The notes: generated by a model from the letters alone, not told the origin. 64,000 bases of DNA from Prevotella sp. UBA4217 (GCA_002379425.1 DFTH01000013.1:14407-78406); one strand, 5' to 3'. Shown: positions 43,157 through 53,016, counted from the stretch's first letter. Translations and numbers: made by a program.

Positions 43157-45073
43157 GTGGAAAAAACAGAATTTACACTACTCAATAAAATCCAAAGTCC
43201 AAAGGATTTACGCCAGTTGTCCGTGGATGAACTACCAAAAGTCTGTAAGGAACTGCGAGAGGACATCATCGAGGAGGTAGCCGTGAATCCCGGCCATCTG
43301 GCATCGAGCCTCGGCGTAGCCGAGATTACCGTGGCACTACATTATGTATATAATACCCCGGAAGACCGTATCGTATGGGACGTAGGGCACCAGGCCTACG
43401 GCCATAAGATCCTGACAGGACGGCGCGACCAGTTCTGTACGAACCGCAAACTGGGCGGCATCAAGCCCTTCCCCTCCCCGACGGAGAGCGAATACGACAC
43501 GTTTGCCTGTGGGCACGCCTCCAACTCCATCTCCGCAGCCCTCGGCATGGCGGTGGCCGCACAGTTGGAAGGGAAGCCCGAGCGCCATGTGGTGGCTGTC
43601 ATCGGCGATGGCGCCATGAGCGGCGGACTGGCCTTCGAGGGTCTTAACAACGTATCGTCGTCGCCCAACGACCTGCTGATCATCCTCAATGACAACAACA
43701 TGTCGATCGACCGCAGCGTGGGTGGCATGAAGCAGTACCTGCTGAACCTGAGCACCAACGAGACCTATAATGCCCTGCGCTTCAAGGCCTCCCGCTGGCT
43801 GCACAGCAAGGGGATGCTCAGTGAAGACCGCCGCAAAGGCATCATCCGGCTGACCAATGCCGTGAAGAGCGCCATCTCCCACCAGCAGAATATCTTTGAA
43901 GGCATGAACATCCGGTACTTCGGACCGTTCGACGGCCACAACGTCAAGGAACTGGTGCGCATCCTGCGGCAGATGAAGGACATGAAAGGTCCGAAACTAT
44001 TGCACCTGCACACCCAGAAAGGACATGGCTACGCTCCTGCCGAAAAGGACGTGACGACGTGGCACGCCCCCGGCAAGTTTAATCCCGACACCGGCGAACG
44101 ACTGGTTGACAACGACCCCAACAAGCCGCAGAAATACCAGGACGTGTTTGGCCACACCCTGCTGGAACTGGCCCAACAGAACCCGAAGATCGTCGGTGTC
44201 ACGCCTGCCATGCCCTCAGGCTGTTCGATGAACATCATGATGAAGGAGATGCCCGAACGCACGTTCGACGTGGGTATCGCCGAGGGGCATGCCGTCACCT
44301 TCTCAGGTGGCATGGCCAAGGACGGGCTCCTGCCCTTCTGCAATATCTACAGCGCCTTTGCCCAACGGGCCTTCGACAATATCATCCACGACGTGGCACT
44401 GCTGAACCTGAACGTCGTCTTCTGTTTCGACCGTGCCGGACTTGTCGGCGAAGACGGGGCTACCCACCACGGAGCCTTCGACCTTGCCGCCCTACGGCCA
44501 ATCCCGAACCTGACGATCTCGTCGCCTATGGATGAGCACGAGTTGAGAAGACTTATGTACACTGCCCAACTGCCCGACAAGGGACCGTTCGTCATCCGCT
44601 ATCCGCGAGGCGGTGGCGTGTTACATGACTGGCGCTGCCCCTTTGAGGAGATCAAGGTGGGTACAGGACGAAGGCTGCACGACGGCGACGACATCGCCGT
44701 GCTCTCCATCGGCCCCATCGGCAACAACGTCACAGAGGCCATCAAACTGATATCTAGTGAGTCTAGTCACCCTAGAGCATCTAGGAATACCAGCATCGCC
44801 CACTACGACATGCGCTTCCTGAAGCCCATCGACGAGGCTATCCTCGAAGAAGTCGGGCGGAAATTCAAGCGTATCATCACCGTGGAGAACGGCGTGAAGA
44901 GAGGCGGACTGGGCTCTGCCGTCCTGGAATGGATGAACGACCACGGCTATCAGCCCAAGGTGGTAAGACTGGGCCTGCCCGACCAGTTCGTAGAGCACGG
45001 CACGGTGAATGAGTTACAGCATATTGTCGGTATCGACACGGAAGGCATCGTCAAAGCCATAGAGGAAATATGA
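43157..45073 (+). CDS. dxs: 1-Deoxy-D-xylulose-5-phosphate synthase
   Basis: A 638-aa ThDP enzyme condensing pyruvate and glyceraldehyde-3-phosphate, the first step of the MEP isoprenoid route. Seen: [37 protein letters not shown], the ThDP motif [33 protein letters not shown] and [10 protein letters not shown]. The start is GTG, since the promoter leaves no closer ATG in frame. A 9-bp CTAG array (44754-44784) inserts [14 protein letters not shown] in the C-terminal domain. The stop overlaps trkA (ATGA). Confidence 0.96.
   Translation: MEKTEFTLLNKIQSPKDLRQLSVDELPKVCKELREDIIEEVAVNPGHLASSLGVAEITVALHYVYNTPEDRIVWDVGHQAYGHKILTGRRDQFCTNRKLGGIKPFPSPTESEYDTFACGHASNSISAALGMAVAAQLEGKPERHVVAVIGDGAMSGGLAFEGLNNVSSSPNDLLIILNDNNMSIDRSVGGMKQYLLNLSTNETYNALRFKASRWLHSKGMLSEDRRKGIIRLTNAVKSAISHQQNIFEGMNIRYFGPFDGHNVKELVRILRQMKDMKGPKLLHLHTQKGHGYAPAEKDVTTWHAPGKFNPDTGERLVDNDPNKPQKYQDVFGHTLLELAQQNPKIVGVTPAMPSGCSMNIMMKEMPERTFDVGIAEGHAVTFSGGMAKDGLLPFCNIYSAFAQRAFDNIIHDVALLNLNVVFCFDRAGLVGEDGATHHGAFDLAALRPIPNLTISSPMDEHELRRLMYTAQLPDKGPFVIRYPRGGGVLHDWRCPFEEIKVGTGRRLHDGDDIAVLSIGPIGNNVTEAIKLISSESSHPRASRNTSIAHYDMRFLKPIDEAILEEVGRKFKRIITVENGVKRGGLGSAVLEWMNDHGYQPKVVRLGLPDQFVEHGTVNELQHIVGIDTEGIVKAIEEI
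44754..44784. repeat. 9-bp CTAG array in dxs
   Basis: CTAG at 44754, 44763, 44772 and 44781. Confidence 0.9.
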
Positions 45074-46425
45074 AGATCGTCATAGCCGGTGCAGGTGCCG
45101 TAGGTACTCATCTGTCGAAACTACTGTCTCGCGAACATCAGGACTGTGTGCTCATCGATGACGATGAAGAACGGCTGAACGGTCTCAGCGAGTACGACGT
45201 GATGACCTACCAGGCCTCACCTACCAGCATCCAGGCCCTGAAGGACTCGGGTGCGGCACACGCAGACCTCTTTGTCGGCGTCACGCCTGAGGAAAGCACC
45301 AACCTCAACGCCTGTATCCTGGCCCATGCACTCGGAGCCAAGAAGACGGTAGCACGCATCGACAACTATGAATATCTCTCTCAAGACCTGCAGCCCTTCT
45401 TCAAGAACCTTGGCGTCGATTCACTGATCTACCCCGAGGTGCTGGCCGCCACCGACATTACCAACGGCCTGAAACTGTCGTGGGTACGTCAGCGCTGGGA
45501 TGTGCACGACGGTGCCCTCATCCTGCTCGGCATCAAACTGAGAGAGACGGCTGAGATCCTGAACCAGCCCCTGCGCAACCTCTGCGGTCCCGACGACCCC
45601 TATCATGTCGTGGCCATCAAGCGCAACGGAGACACGCTGATCCCTGGCGGCATGGACGAACTGCACGTCAACGACCTCGTCTATTTCATGACCACCAAGG
45701 AATATATCCCCTATATCCGTAAGATTGTCGGCAAGGAACACTATACCGACGTGAAGAACGTAATCATCATGGGCGGTGGAAAGACGGCCGTGCGCGCCGC
45801 GCTGACCACGCCCAACTACATGAGCGTGAAGATCATTGAGAAGGATCCCAGGCGCTGCGAGAAACTGAATGAACTGCTTGAGAAGGAAGAGGCCATGGTC
45901 ATCCATGGAGACGGACGCGACTTAGGACTGCTCGAGGAAGAGGGCATCAGGAACACCCAGGCCTTCGTGGCGCTCACAGGTAACGCAGAGACCAATATCC
46001 TCGCCTGTCTGACGGCCAAGAAACTCGGCGTGAGAAAGACGGTCGCCATGGTGGAGAACCTCGACTATGTGTCGATGGCGGAGAGCCTGGATATCGGTAC
46101 GATTATCAACAAGAAGACCATCGCCGCCAGCCATATCTTCCAGATGATGCTCGATGCCGACGTGGAGAACCTGCGCTCACTGATGCTCGTGGATGCCGAG
46201 GTGGCGGAATTCACTGCGGCAGAAGGCTCAAAAGTCACCAAGAAGCCCGTAAAGGACTTAGGGCTACCCTTCGGGGCCACTATCGGCGGACTGGTCAGAA
46301 ACGGCACCGGCATGCTCGTCAATGGTAACTCGCAGATACAGGCCGGCGACTCTGTCATGGTGTTCTGCCATGAGCAGAAACTGAACAATGTAGAGAAATA
46401 CTTCAAAAAGAGTACGATATGGTAA
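45070..46425 (+). CDS. trkA: Trk system potassium uptake regulatory protein TrkA
   Basis: A 451-aa cytoplasmic gating subunit with two RCK modules: the first Rossmann domain begins [19 protein letters not shown], the second at about residue 230 with [16 protein letters not shown], and each is followed by a TrkA_C domain. It binds nucleotides and controls TrkH. It overlaps dxs by 4 bp and trkH by 7 bp, so the three genes form one unit. Confidence 0.95.
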   Translation: MKIVIAGAGAVGTHLSKLLSREHQDCVLIDDDEERLNGLSEYDVMTYQASPTSIQALKDSGAAHADLFVGVTPEESTNLNACILAHALGAKKTVARIDNYEYLSQDLQPFFKNLGVDSLIYPEVLAATDITNGLKLSWVRQRWDVHDGALILLGIKLRETAEILNQPLRNLCGPDDPYHVVAIKRNGDTLIPGGMDELHVNDLVYFMTTKEYIPYIRKIVGKEHYTDVKNVIIMGGGKTAVRAALTTPNYMSVKIIEKDPRRCEKLNELLEKEEAMVIHGDGRDLGLLEEEGIRNTQAFVALTGNAETNILACLTAKKLGVRKTVAMVENLDYVSMAESLDIGTIINKKTIAASHIFQMMLDADVENLRSLMLVDAEVAEFTAAEGSKVTKKPVKDLGLPFGATIGGLVRNGTGMLVNGNSQIQAGDSVMVFCHEQKLNNVEKYFKKSTIW

Positions 46426-47876
46426 ACTTCCGTATCATCGGCAAGATCATCGGGTCGCTGCTGTTCATCGAGGCCTTCTTCATGGCCTGGTGCGCTGCCA
46501 TGTCCTTCTACTTCCACGAGGACGACCAGATCGCCTTCCTGATGTCCCTGCTGATAACCTTCGGATGCGGATTCCTCTTCCTCTTCATGGGTAGGAATGC
46601 AGAAAACACCCTGAGCAGACGGGATGCCTACCTGCTGGTGACAGCCGTCTGGCTCATCTTCTCGGTCTTCGGCATGTTCCCCTTCCTGATCCACGGGAGC
46701 ATCACCAGCCTGACCGATGCCTACTTCGAGACCATCTCGGGATTCACCACGACCGGTGCTACCATCATCGACGATGTGGAATGCCTGCCGCACGGTATCC
46801 TTTTCTGGAGATCACTCATGCAGTGGATCGGAGGTTTGGGAATCCTGTTCTTTACCATCGCCATCCTCCCCTCCCTCGTCAGCGGTAGCGTCAAGGTGTT
46901 CGCAGCAGAGGCCACCGGGCCCATCAAGGCCAAGATGCACCCACGCCTGACCACGACGGCGAAATGGATCTGGAGCATCTACCTTGTATTGACCATTGGC
47001 TGCGGCGTGTCGTTCTGGCTGGCTGGCATGGACTGGTATGAAGCGACGAACTACGCCATGACGACCACCGCCACTGGCGGCTTTGCCATCCACAACGACA
47101 GTACGATGTATTTCAACTCGCCAACCATCGACTATATCTGCATCATCTTCCAGTTCCTCTCCGGCATCAACTTCACCTTACTATATATATGTATCTTCAA
47201 GGCCAAGATATATTCACTCTTCCGTAATTCAGAATTCAAACTCTATATCAGCGTGGTCGCCGGGGCTACGCTCTGGATCATGTACCTGCTGTTCACCCAA
47301 CTGGACTATGACCTGGAGCGGTCGTTCCGCAATGCCTTGTTCCAGGTAGTATCGTTCATCACCACCACGGGGATGTTCAACGATGAGGTGGGCCTGTGGC
47401 CGAAGATCACCTGGATCATCCTGGGCGGCGTCATGTTCCTGGGGGCCTGTGCGGGCAGCACCAGCGGCGGTTTCAAGTGCATCCGCGGTATGATGCTCCT
47501 GCAGGTGATCCGCAATGACTTCCGTCAGATCCTGCATCCCAATGCCGTGCTCCCCGTGAAGATCAACGGCCAGAACGTGCCCCCTACCCGTCTCGTCTCC
47601 CTCTTCGCCTTCTTCACGCTGACCATCATCATGCTGGTGGTAACGGCGGGCATCATGTCGGTGGCAGGTATCGACAGTGCCAATGCCATGACGATAGCCC
47701 TGAGTTGCGTGAGCAACGTAGGACCGTCGCTGAGCAACCAGGTGGGAGAGGTGATCTACTGGTCAGGCCTGACAGACCCCATCAAGTGGCTTCTCTGCCT
47801 GCTGATGCTCATGGGACGTCTGGAGATCATGACAGTACTGGTGCTGTTCACACGCAGTTTCTGGAAAGAGAACTAA
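46419..47876 (+). CDS. trkH: Trk/Ktr potassium channel subunit TrkH
   Basis: A 485-aa inner-membrane protein with about ten membrane segments and four P-loops. The selectivity segments are visible in order: GFTTTGATII, TTTATGGFAIHND, FITTTGMFNDE and GACAGSTSGGFKC. It forms the K+ pore gated by TrkA encoded just upstream. Confidence 0.95.
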   Translation: MVNFRIIGKIIGSLLFIEAFFMAWCAAMSFYFHEDDQIAFLMSLLITFGCGFLFLFMGRNAENTLSRRDAYLLVTAVWLIFSVFGMFPFLIHGSITSLTDAYFETISGFTTTGATIIDDVECLPHGILFWRSLMQWIGGLGILFFTIAILPSLVSGSVKVFAAEATGPIKAKMHPRLTTTAKWIWSIYLVLTIGCGVSFWLAGMDWYEATNYAMTTTATGGFAIHNDSTMYFNSPTIDYICIIFQFLSGINFTLLYICIFKAKIYSLFRNSEFKLYISVVAGATLWIMYLLFTQLDYDLERSFRNALFQVVSFITTTGMFNDEVGLWPKITWIILGGVMFLGACAGSTSGGFKCIRGMMLLQVIRNDFRQILHPNAVLPVKINGQNVPPTRLVSLFAFFTLTIIMLVVTAGIMSVAGIDSANAMTIALSCVSNVGPSLSNQVGEVIYWSGLTDPIKWLLCLLMLMGRLEIMTVLVLFTRSFWKEN

Positions 47877-47888
47877 CTCAATATAACC

Positions 47889-48842
47889 ATGTACAAATTT
47901 GAACCGCTGCTGAAGCAGACGCTCTGGGGAGGCGACAAGATTATCCCCTTTAAGCACTTGAAAACAAGACTTGAAAACGTAGGAGAGAGTTGGGAGATAT
48001 CAGGTGTGAGAGATAACGAGACCATCGTAGCCAATGGTAAGGAGAAAGGCAAGAGCCTGAATGAACTGGTACGCGAACAAAAGGGTGACCTTGTCGGCAA
48101 GGAGAACTACGAGCGCTTCGGCGACGAGTTCCCACTGCTCATCAAGTTTATCGACGCCCGTCAGGACCTCTCTATCCAGGTGCACCCCAACGACGAGATT
48201 GCCCACCGCCAGGGCAAGCCGAGGGGAAAGACGGAGATGTGGTACGCCCTGACACCCACCCCGGGGGCACAACTCTATAATGGACTGAAACAGAAGATCA
48301 CCTCCGAACAGTACAAGGAGATGGTGGAGAACGACACCATCACCGATGCCCTCGCCCGCTATGAGGTACATGAGGGCGATGTGTTCTTCATCCCCGCAGG
48401 ACGCATCCATGCCATCGGCGCCGGCTGCTTCGTGGCGGAGATCCAGCAGACCTCCGATGTCACCTACCGCATCTACGACTTCAAACGAAAGGACAAGGAT
48501 GGTCATTACCGTGAACTCCACACGAAGGAAGCCGCAGAGAGCATCGACTATACCGTACTGCCCAACTACCGTGCCGGCTATGAGCCTAAGTTGAACGAGG
48601 GCGTACAACTGGTGGAATGCCCTTATTTCACGACGGCCGTCTATGACCTGACAGAGCCCATGACGCTCGACTACTCCGAACTCGACTCGTTCGTCATCCT
48701 GATAGGCGTAAAGGGTGAAGGGAGAATAGTGGCCAACGGCGAAGAACTGGAGTTCAAGATGGGTGACACCATCCTGCTGCCAGCCACGACAGAAGAAGTG
48801 AAAGTTGAGGGAACGGTCAAGTTCTTAGAGACCTACGTCTGA
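47889..48842 (+). CDS. manA: Class I mannose-6-phosphate isomerase
   Basis: A 317-aa cupin-fold, zinc-dependent enzyme interconverting fructose-6-P and mannose-6-P. Zinc-binding motifs QVHPNDEIAHRQGKPRGKTE, EMWYAL and RIHAIGAGC are present. The short type without the long C-terminal domain is usual for Bacteroidetes. It follows trkH by 12 bp. Its 3' end overlaps the convergent DUF4435 gene by 10 bp. Confidence 0.92.
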   Translation: MYKFEPLLKQTLWGGDKIIPFKHLKTRLENVGESWEISGVRDNETIVANGKEKGKSLNELVREQKGDLVGKENYERFGDEFPLLIKFIDARQDLSIQVHPNDEIAHRQGKPRGKTEMWYALTPTPGAQLYNGLKQKITSEQYKEMVENDTITDALARYEVHEGDVFFIPAGRIHAIGAGCFVAEIQQTSDVTYRIYDFKRKDKDGHYRELHTKEAAESIDYTVLPNYRAGYEPKLNEGVQLVECPYFTTAVYDLTEPMTLDYSELDSFVILIGVKGEGRIVANGEELEFKMGDTILLPATTEEVKVEGTVKFLETYV

Positions 48843-49831
48843 TCCAGGTAATTCCGCACATCGTCCTGGAGGCGGCGGAACTGCTCTGAAGCCATGTAGC
48901 CCGTGTTTTTCTTGAGCATCACCTTGATGTCCTGCAACGAGTTCTCGTAGCAGGACATTTCGTTGCGCTTCTGCGTCTTGTGCGCTGAGGCGTGGTATAT
49001 CTCATTCTGACGCTCCTGGCGGAGCAGGTTGCACACCTTCGACATGATGGGCGATACGACCGTGTCGAAGAGATGATGCCCCTGGATATAGAGATAGGTC
49101 GTCTGCGGCGTCACCCCCAGGGCCTTGATATCCTCCTTCGTCTTCAGATACTCTTCCTTGGCACCAGGGAACAGCCGCTGCAGTTCGTTGATCTTCGTAT
49201 GCACCTTCCGCCTCACGTTGGCTATCGAGGGCTCCGGATGCTGGACGTTGAAGCCACCGGGATCGGCAATACGGTTAAGGTCGGTGATCGTAAACTTCGG
49301 ATAGTTCCCGTTACGGTAGAGCATGATCGACCAGACGAACAATGGGAAGATGGCCTCACTGAACTGGCGGAAGTATTCGCGGAAGTCGAAGATGCGGTGG
49401 TCGTTGAGCGTCACGGAGACACAGACATTATGCAGCGACGGAGCGTAGCACTGATAGTTCTCGATGGCATAGACGTATGTATGGAACACGTACGGGCTCT
49501 CCAGCACCCTCTTCGACTGAGCCGTACACCCCTGGATCAGATAGTCATAGTCGGCATCCACACAGGCGATCATGTCCTTGCCCAAGGGTGCCCCCTCCAG
49601 GAAGTTCATCAGCACCGACTTCTTGCCGCGCGACAGGTTGATCTTCGAAGGCAGCATCACCTCGAAATAGCGCTTGTCGTCCTCAAACTCACTGAGCACG
49701 GTACGCCAGAAATAGATATCATCGTAACTCTCGACGTATGCCACTATCCTATGCCGCGCCTTCTTCGAGGTCAGGGCATTGGCCGCCTCGAAGTAGTTGC
49801 TGTTGATATTGTCTCTCAGTCGCTTTGACAT
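48833..49831 (-). CDS. DUF4435 (AriB-like, TOPRIM-type) protein
   Basis: A 332-aa protein. IVAYVESYDDIYFWRTVL (about 30-47) contains the conserved Glu of the TOPRIM-like fold, and IACVDADYDYLIQG (about 85-98) supplies the DxD. YAIENYQCY and the helical C terminus match DUF4435. In PARIS defence systems the same domain (AriB) is a nuclease released by an ATPase partner; here the ATPase is the adjacent upstream gene. I chose the ATG at 49831. The frame is open further upstream through the CTAG array (read as LVPLVPLVSLVPP), but that part is low complexity. Confidence 0.75.
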   Translation of the reverse strand: MSKRLRDNINSNYFEAANALTSKKARHRIVAYVESYDDIYFWRTVLSEFEDDKRYFEVMLPSKINLSRGKKSVLMNFLEGAPLGKDMIACVDADYDYLIQGCTAQSKRVLESPYVFHTYVYAIENYQCYAPSLHNVCVSVTLNDHRIFDFREYFRQFSEAIFPLFVWSIMLYRNGNYPKFTITDLNRIADPGGFNVQHPEPSIANVRRKVHTKINELQRLFPGAKEEYLKTKEDIKALGVTPQTTYLYIQGHHLFDTVVSPIMSKVCNLLRQERQNEIYHASAHKTQKRNEMSCYENSLQDIKVMLKKNTGYMASEQFRRLQDDVRNYLDQT

Positions 49832-49835
49832 AGAA

Positions 49836-49876
49836 CTAGGGGGGACTAGGGATACTAGGGGGACTAGGGGTACTAG
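49836..49876. repeat. CTAG array filling the ATPase-DUF4435 gap
   Basis: CTAG at 49836, 49846, 49855, 49864 and 49873. The last contains the stop codon of the ATPase gene, and the first lies 5 bp before the DUF4435 ATG. Confidence 0.95.
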
Positions 49877-50679
49877 ATAGTAATATCGCTCACTTCCGTC
49901 ACGGCATCCACCCAACCGTTCATCACCACGGCTGGCGAATGGGTCGTCAGGATAATCTGCACATTGGGATTCAGTTCCAGGCAGAGGTCGATGAGGCGCT
50001 TCTGCCACTCGATGTGCAGACTCACCTCCGGCTCATCCATGAAGAGCACGTAAGGCAGGTTGTCCTCCACCAATACCGTCAACAGGATGGCCAGAATCTG
50101 CTTCTCACCGCTCGACAACTGATAGGGCACCAGCGTCTCGCCAATCTGTGAGAAACGGATCTCGTTCTCCGTGCGCACAATCTTCTTGCCCGTATCCTCG
50201 AAGAGTTCATCGACAATATCCTGGAAGCGCTTCTTCTTCTCTGAGAGATGCTGGGCAGCATCGGTATTGCCCGTCTGCAACTCACTGATGATGCGGTTGC
50301 CGATGTTCACCTGGTAGTCCAGGTACTTCCGCTGCAGATGGTAGAGTTGGAAGTCGAGGGCAGACCTGATACGGGTATCCACCATGTTCAGCGTCTCGTT
50401 ATCAAGCATAGGGGAATCGAGCGAACGGATGATGTCAAAACGGATATGGGTAGCGTCGGCAGGCTCCACGTCGATATGTACCCCTTTCAGCAGATGATTC
50501 ATGATGTCGCCATTGGTATTCACGCTCTTAATCACCTTGTTCAGGATGGTACTCTTACCCACGCCGTTGATACCACTCAAGATATTCACCTGGCGGTTCA
50601 GTTCCCATACGACATGCTTCTTACCGCTCCACAATGAGTCGATCTCTATCCTCCTGATATAGTCCGCGTACTTTGCCAT
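49873..50679 (-). CDS. Compact ABC-type ATPase (AriA/OLD-like)
   Basis: A 268-aa SMC/ABC-fold ATPase: Walker A SGINGVGKSTILNK (about 35-48), a short helical insert (about 115-165), signature YQLSSGEKQILAIL (about 195), Walker B VLFMDEPEVSLH and switch His in TTHSPAVVMNG. It lacks the large insertions of OLD nucleases and is shorter than typical AriA. The pairing with DUF4435 in the order ATPase-DUF4435 matches ariA-ariB. It could equally be a housekeeping ATPase pair common in Bacteroidales. A -7 box is at 50696-50703. Confidence 0.8.
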   Translation of the reverse strand: MAKYADYIRRIEIDSLWSGKKHVVWELNRQVNILSGINGVGKSTILNKVIKSVNTNGDIMNHLLKGVHIDVEPADATHIRFDIIRSLDSPMLDNETLNMVDTRIRSALDFQLYHLQRKYLDYQVNIGNRIISELQTGNTDAAQHLSEKKKRFQDIVDELFEDTGKKIVRTENEIRFSQIGETLVPYQLSSGEKQILAILLTVLVEDNLPYVLFMDEPEVSLHIEWQKRLIDLCLELNPNVQIILTTHSPAVVMNGWVDAVTEVSDITI

Positions 50680-50695
50680 AGTCTTAAGTTTTCGG

Positions 50696-50703
50696 CAAAG
50701 ATA
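50696..50703 (-). promoter_or_regulatory. -7 box (TATCTTTG) of the ATPase-DUF4435 pair
   Basis: TAnnTTTG match 16 bases before the ATG. It abuts the terminator of the FKBP gene, so the pair is an independent unit. Confidence 0.6.
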
Positions 50704-50708
50704 CGAAA

Positions 50709-50739
50709 AATCCCCGAAACGCCAAAGGTTTCGGGGATT
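50709..50739 (-). terminator. Terminator of the FKBP gene
   Basis: AATCCCCGAAAC pairs perfectly with GTTTCGGGGATT around a 7-base loop, 33 bp after the FKBP stop on the minus strand. Confidence 0.8.
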
Positions 50740-50772
50740 ATTTTAAACGCACTATGCAACTGGCGGCATATC

Positions 50773-51429
50773 TCACCTGGACTTGAAGAATGGGCGCGTC
50801 TCACCAGGATGCCAGAAGTCGAACAGGGCGATGTCGAAGGTCAGGTTCGAATAGGCGGGAACAGAAGTACTCGTAGATGAAGAGCCGTATCCCAGCATAT
50901 AGGGGATATGAACGCGCCAGCGGTCGCCTGGCTTCATGGCCATCAGCGCCGTGCCGAACCCTTCCACCAAGCCATTTACGGAGAATTCAAACACGTCGGA
51001 CGTCGTCCAACTGAAGTCACCCTGGTAACTCTGGTCGAACACGTATCCGTCGGGATAAGACTTCGAGGGGATCAGCCGTCCTCTATAGGCCACCCACACG
51101 GTGTCGGTATAAAGCGGGCTCTCCGTACCACTGCCCTCTTCGAGCACTTCCACATAGATATAGTCGCTGCTCGTGCCCGTTGTCGTCTGGTCCTTCGTGA
51201 AGTTCTTGATCTTCCGCAGGGAGGTATCGGCGGCCCACTGGCTGATGGCATTGTCATTGCGCTCCTGCCAGTTGGCATACTCTTCCTCGTCCTCGCTGTC
51301 TTCGCTGCAAGAAGTGAAGAGCGAAGAGTGAAGAGCGAAGAATGCTGCGCACAGCAACATCCTCCATGCCCAAACCTCTCTCTTCTTCCTCCTATTATCT
51401 ATAGCGGTAGCCCATTCTTCATTCTTCAT
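50773..51429 (-). CDS. FKBP-type peptidyl-prolyl isomerase lipoprotein
   Basis: The frame is 218 aa. The signal peptide core MLLCAAFFALHSSLFTSC ends in a lipobox, so it is an envelope lipoprotein. The C-terminal FKBP domain (about 95-212) has VWVAYRGRLIPS, VFDQSY, VNGLVEGFGTALMAMKPGDR, IPYMLGYGSSST and LTFDIALFDF. The start is ambiguous. The ATG at 51429 lies inside a heptad array, and an ATG at 51360 just before the hydrophobic core may be the real one. A second heptad array (51313-51340) encodes the signal-peptide core itself. It follows glyS. Confidence 0.82.
   Translation of the reverse strand: MKNEEWATAIDNRRKKREVWAWRMLLCAAFFALHSSLFTSCSEDSEDEEEYANWQERNDNAISQWAADTSLRKIKNFTKDQTTTGTSSDYIYVEVLEEGSGTESPLYTDTVWVAYRGRLIPSKSYPDGYVFDQSYQGDFSWTTSDVFEFSVNGLVEGFGTALMAMKPGDRWRVHIPYMLGYGSSSTSTSVPAYSNLTFDIALFDFWHPGETRPFFKSR
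51313..51340. repeat. Heptad array in the FKBP signal peptide
   Basis: AGTGAAG and AGCGAAG alternate four times and encode FALHSSLFT of the lipoprotein signal. Confidence 0.9.
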
Positions 51430-51447
51430 TCTGCACTCTTCACTAAA
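51413..51447. repeat. Heptad array between glyS stop and the FKBP start
   Basis: CATTCTT, CATTCTT, CATTCTG, CACTCTT and CACTAAA. It ends one base before the glyS stop and contains the FKBP ATG. Confidence 0.9.
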
Positions 51448-52989
51448 TTAGAGTTTCTTCAACAAGGAGGCGATGCTCACCTTGTCCTCGATGATGGCAT
51501 TCAACTGCGAGATATCGACGCGCTCCTGCTCCATCGTGTCGCGGAAGCGGAGCGTCACCTTGCCGTCGGTCAGTGAGTCGTGATCGACAGTGACGCAGTA
51601 CGGTGTACCAATAGCGTCCTGCCTACGATAGCGCTTGCCGATAGAGTCCTTCTCGTCGTACTGGCAGTTGAAGTGGAACTTCAGGCCGTCGATGATCTCG
51701 CGGGCCTTCTCGGGCAGTCCGTCCTTCTTCACCAGCGGCATCACGGCACACTTCACCGGGGCCAGGGCTGCGGGCAACTTCAGCACCGTGCGGGTCTCGC
51801 CGTTCTCCAGTTTCTCCTCCTCGAAGCAGTGGCACATCACGGAGAGGAACATACGATCCACGCCGATAGAGGTCTCGATGACATACGGGGTGTAACTCTC
51901 GTTGGTCTGGGGATCGAAGTACTTGATCGACTTGCCGCTGAATTTCTCGTGCTGCGAGAGGTCGAAGTTAGTACGCGAGTGGATACCCTCCACCTCCTTG
52001 AAGCCAAACGGCATCTTGAACTCGATATCCGTGGCGGCATTGGCATAGTGAGCCAGTTTGTCGTGGTCGTGGAAACGGTAGTTCTCTGCACCGAAGCCCA
52101 GGGCCTGGTGCCACTTCATGCGCGTCTCCTTCCACTTCGGGAACCACTCCAGTTCCGTGCCGGGCTGTACGAAGAACTGCATCTCCATCTGCTCGAACTC
52201 CCTCATGCGGAAGATGAACTGACGGGCGACGATCTCGTTACGGAAAGCCTTACCAATCTGGGCGATGCCGAAGGGAATCTTCATGCGACCCGTCTTCTGC
52301 ACGTTCAGATAGTTCACGAAGATACCCTGAGCCGTCTCCGGACGCAGGTAGATCTTCATCGAGCCGTCGGCCGTGGAGCCCATCTCCGTGGAGAACATCA
52401 GGTTAAACTGGCGCACGTCCGTCCAGTTCTTCGTACCGCTGATGGGGTCCACAATCTCCTCGTCGAGAATGATCTGCTTCAGTTCGTCGAGGTCTGGCCC
52501 CTGCATAGCCTTGGCATAGCGCTCGTGCAGGGCGTCGCGCTTCTGCTTGGTCTCTGCCACACGGGGAGAGGTCTCCAGGTACTTAGCCTCATCAAACTGA
52601 TCGCCGAAGCGCTTGCGGGCCTTCTCCACTTCCTTCTGGATCTTATCGTCGTACTTGGCTATCTGGTCCTCAATGAGCACATCGGCACGGTAGCGCTTCT
52701 TAGAGTCGCGGTTGTCGATGAGGGGATCATTGAAGGCATCCACGTGTCCGGAGGCCTTCCATATCGTCGGGTGCATGAAGATGGCCGAGTCGATACCCAC
52801 GATGTTCTCGTGCAGCATCGTCATGGCCTTCCACCAGTACTGCTTGATATTATTCTTCAACTCCACGCCGTTCTGACCATAGTCATACACAGCGCCCAAG
52901 CCATCGTAGATCTCACTCGAGGGGAACACGAATCCGTACTCCTTACAATGGCTTACGATCTTCTTAAATACATCTTCTTGTTGTGCCAT
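51448..52989 (-). CDS. glyS: Glycine-tRNA ligase (eukaryote/archaeal-type, alpha2)
   Basis: A 513-aa class II synthetase. Motif 2 region FRNEIVARQFIFRMREFEQME and motif 3 ETSIGVDRMFLSVM are followed by the anticodon-binding domain. It starts MAQQEDVFKKIVSHCKEYGF. The ATG at 52989 is chosen because the longer frame (53019) begins at the -7 box (53017-53024). It charges tRNA-Gly. The adjacent tRNA is Val, so there is no obvious linkage. Confidence 0.95.
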   Translation of the reverse strand: MAQQEDVFKKIVSHCKEYGFVFPSSEIYDGLGAVYDYGQNGVELKNNIKQYWWKAMTMLHENIVGIDSAIFMHPTIWKASGHVDAFNDPLIDNRDSKKRYRADVLIEDQIAKYDDKIQKEVEKARKRFGDQFDEAKYLETSPRVAETKQKRDALHERYAKAMQGPDLDELKQIILDEEIVDPISGTKNWTDVRQFNLMFSTEMGSTADGSMKIYLRPETAQGIFVNYLNVQKTGRMKIPFGIAQIGKAFRNEIVARQFIFRMREFEQMEMQFFVQPGTELEWFPKWKETRMKWHQALGFGAENYRFHDHDKLAHYANAATDIEFKMPFGFKEVEGIHSRTNFDLSQHEKFSGKSIKYFDPQTNESYTPYVIETSIGVDRMFLSVMCHCFEEEKLENGETRTVLKLPAALAPVKCAVMPLVKKDGLPEKAREIIDGLKFHFNCQYDEKDSIGKRYRRQDAIGTPYCVTVDHDSLTDGKVTLRFRDTMEQERVDISQLNAIIEDKVSIASLLKKL

Positions 52990-53016
52990 AATACAATCAA
53001 ATTCGAATTTTGGGTG

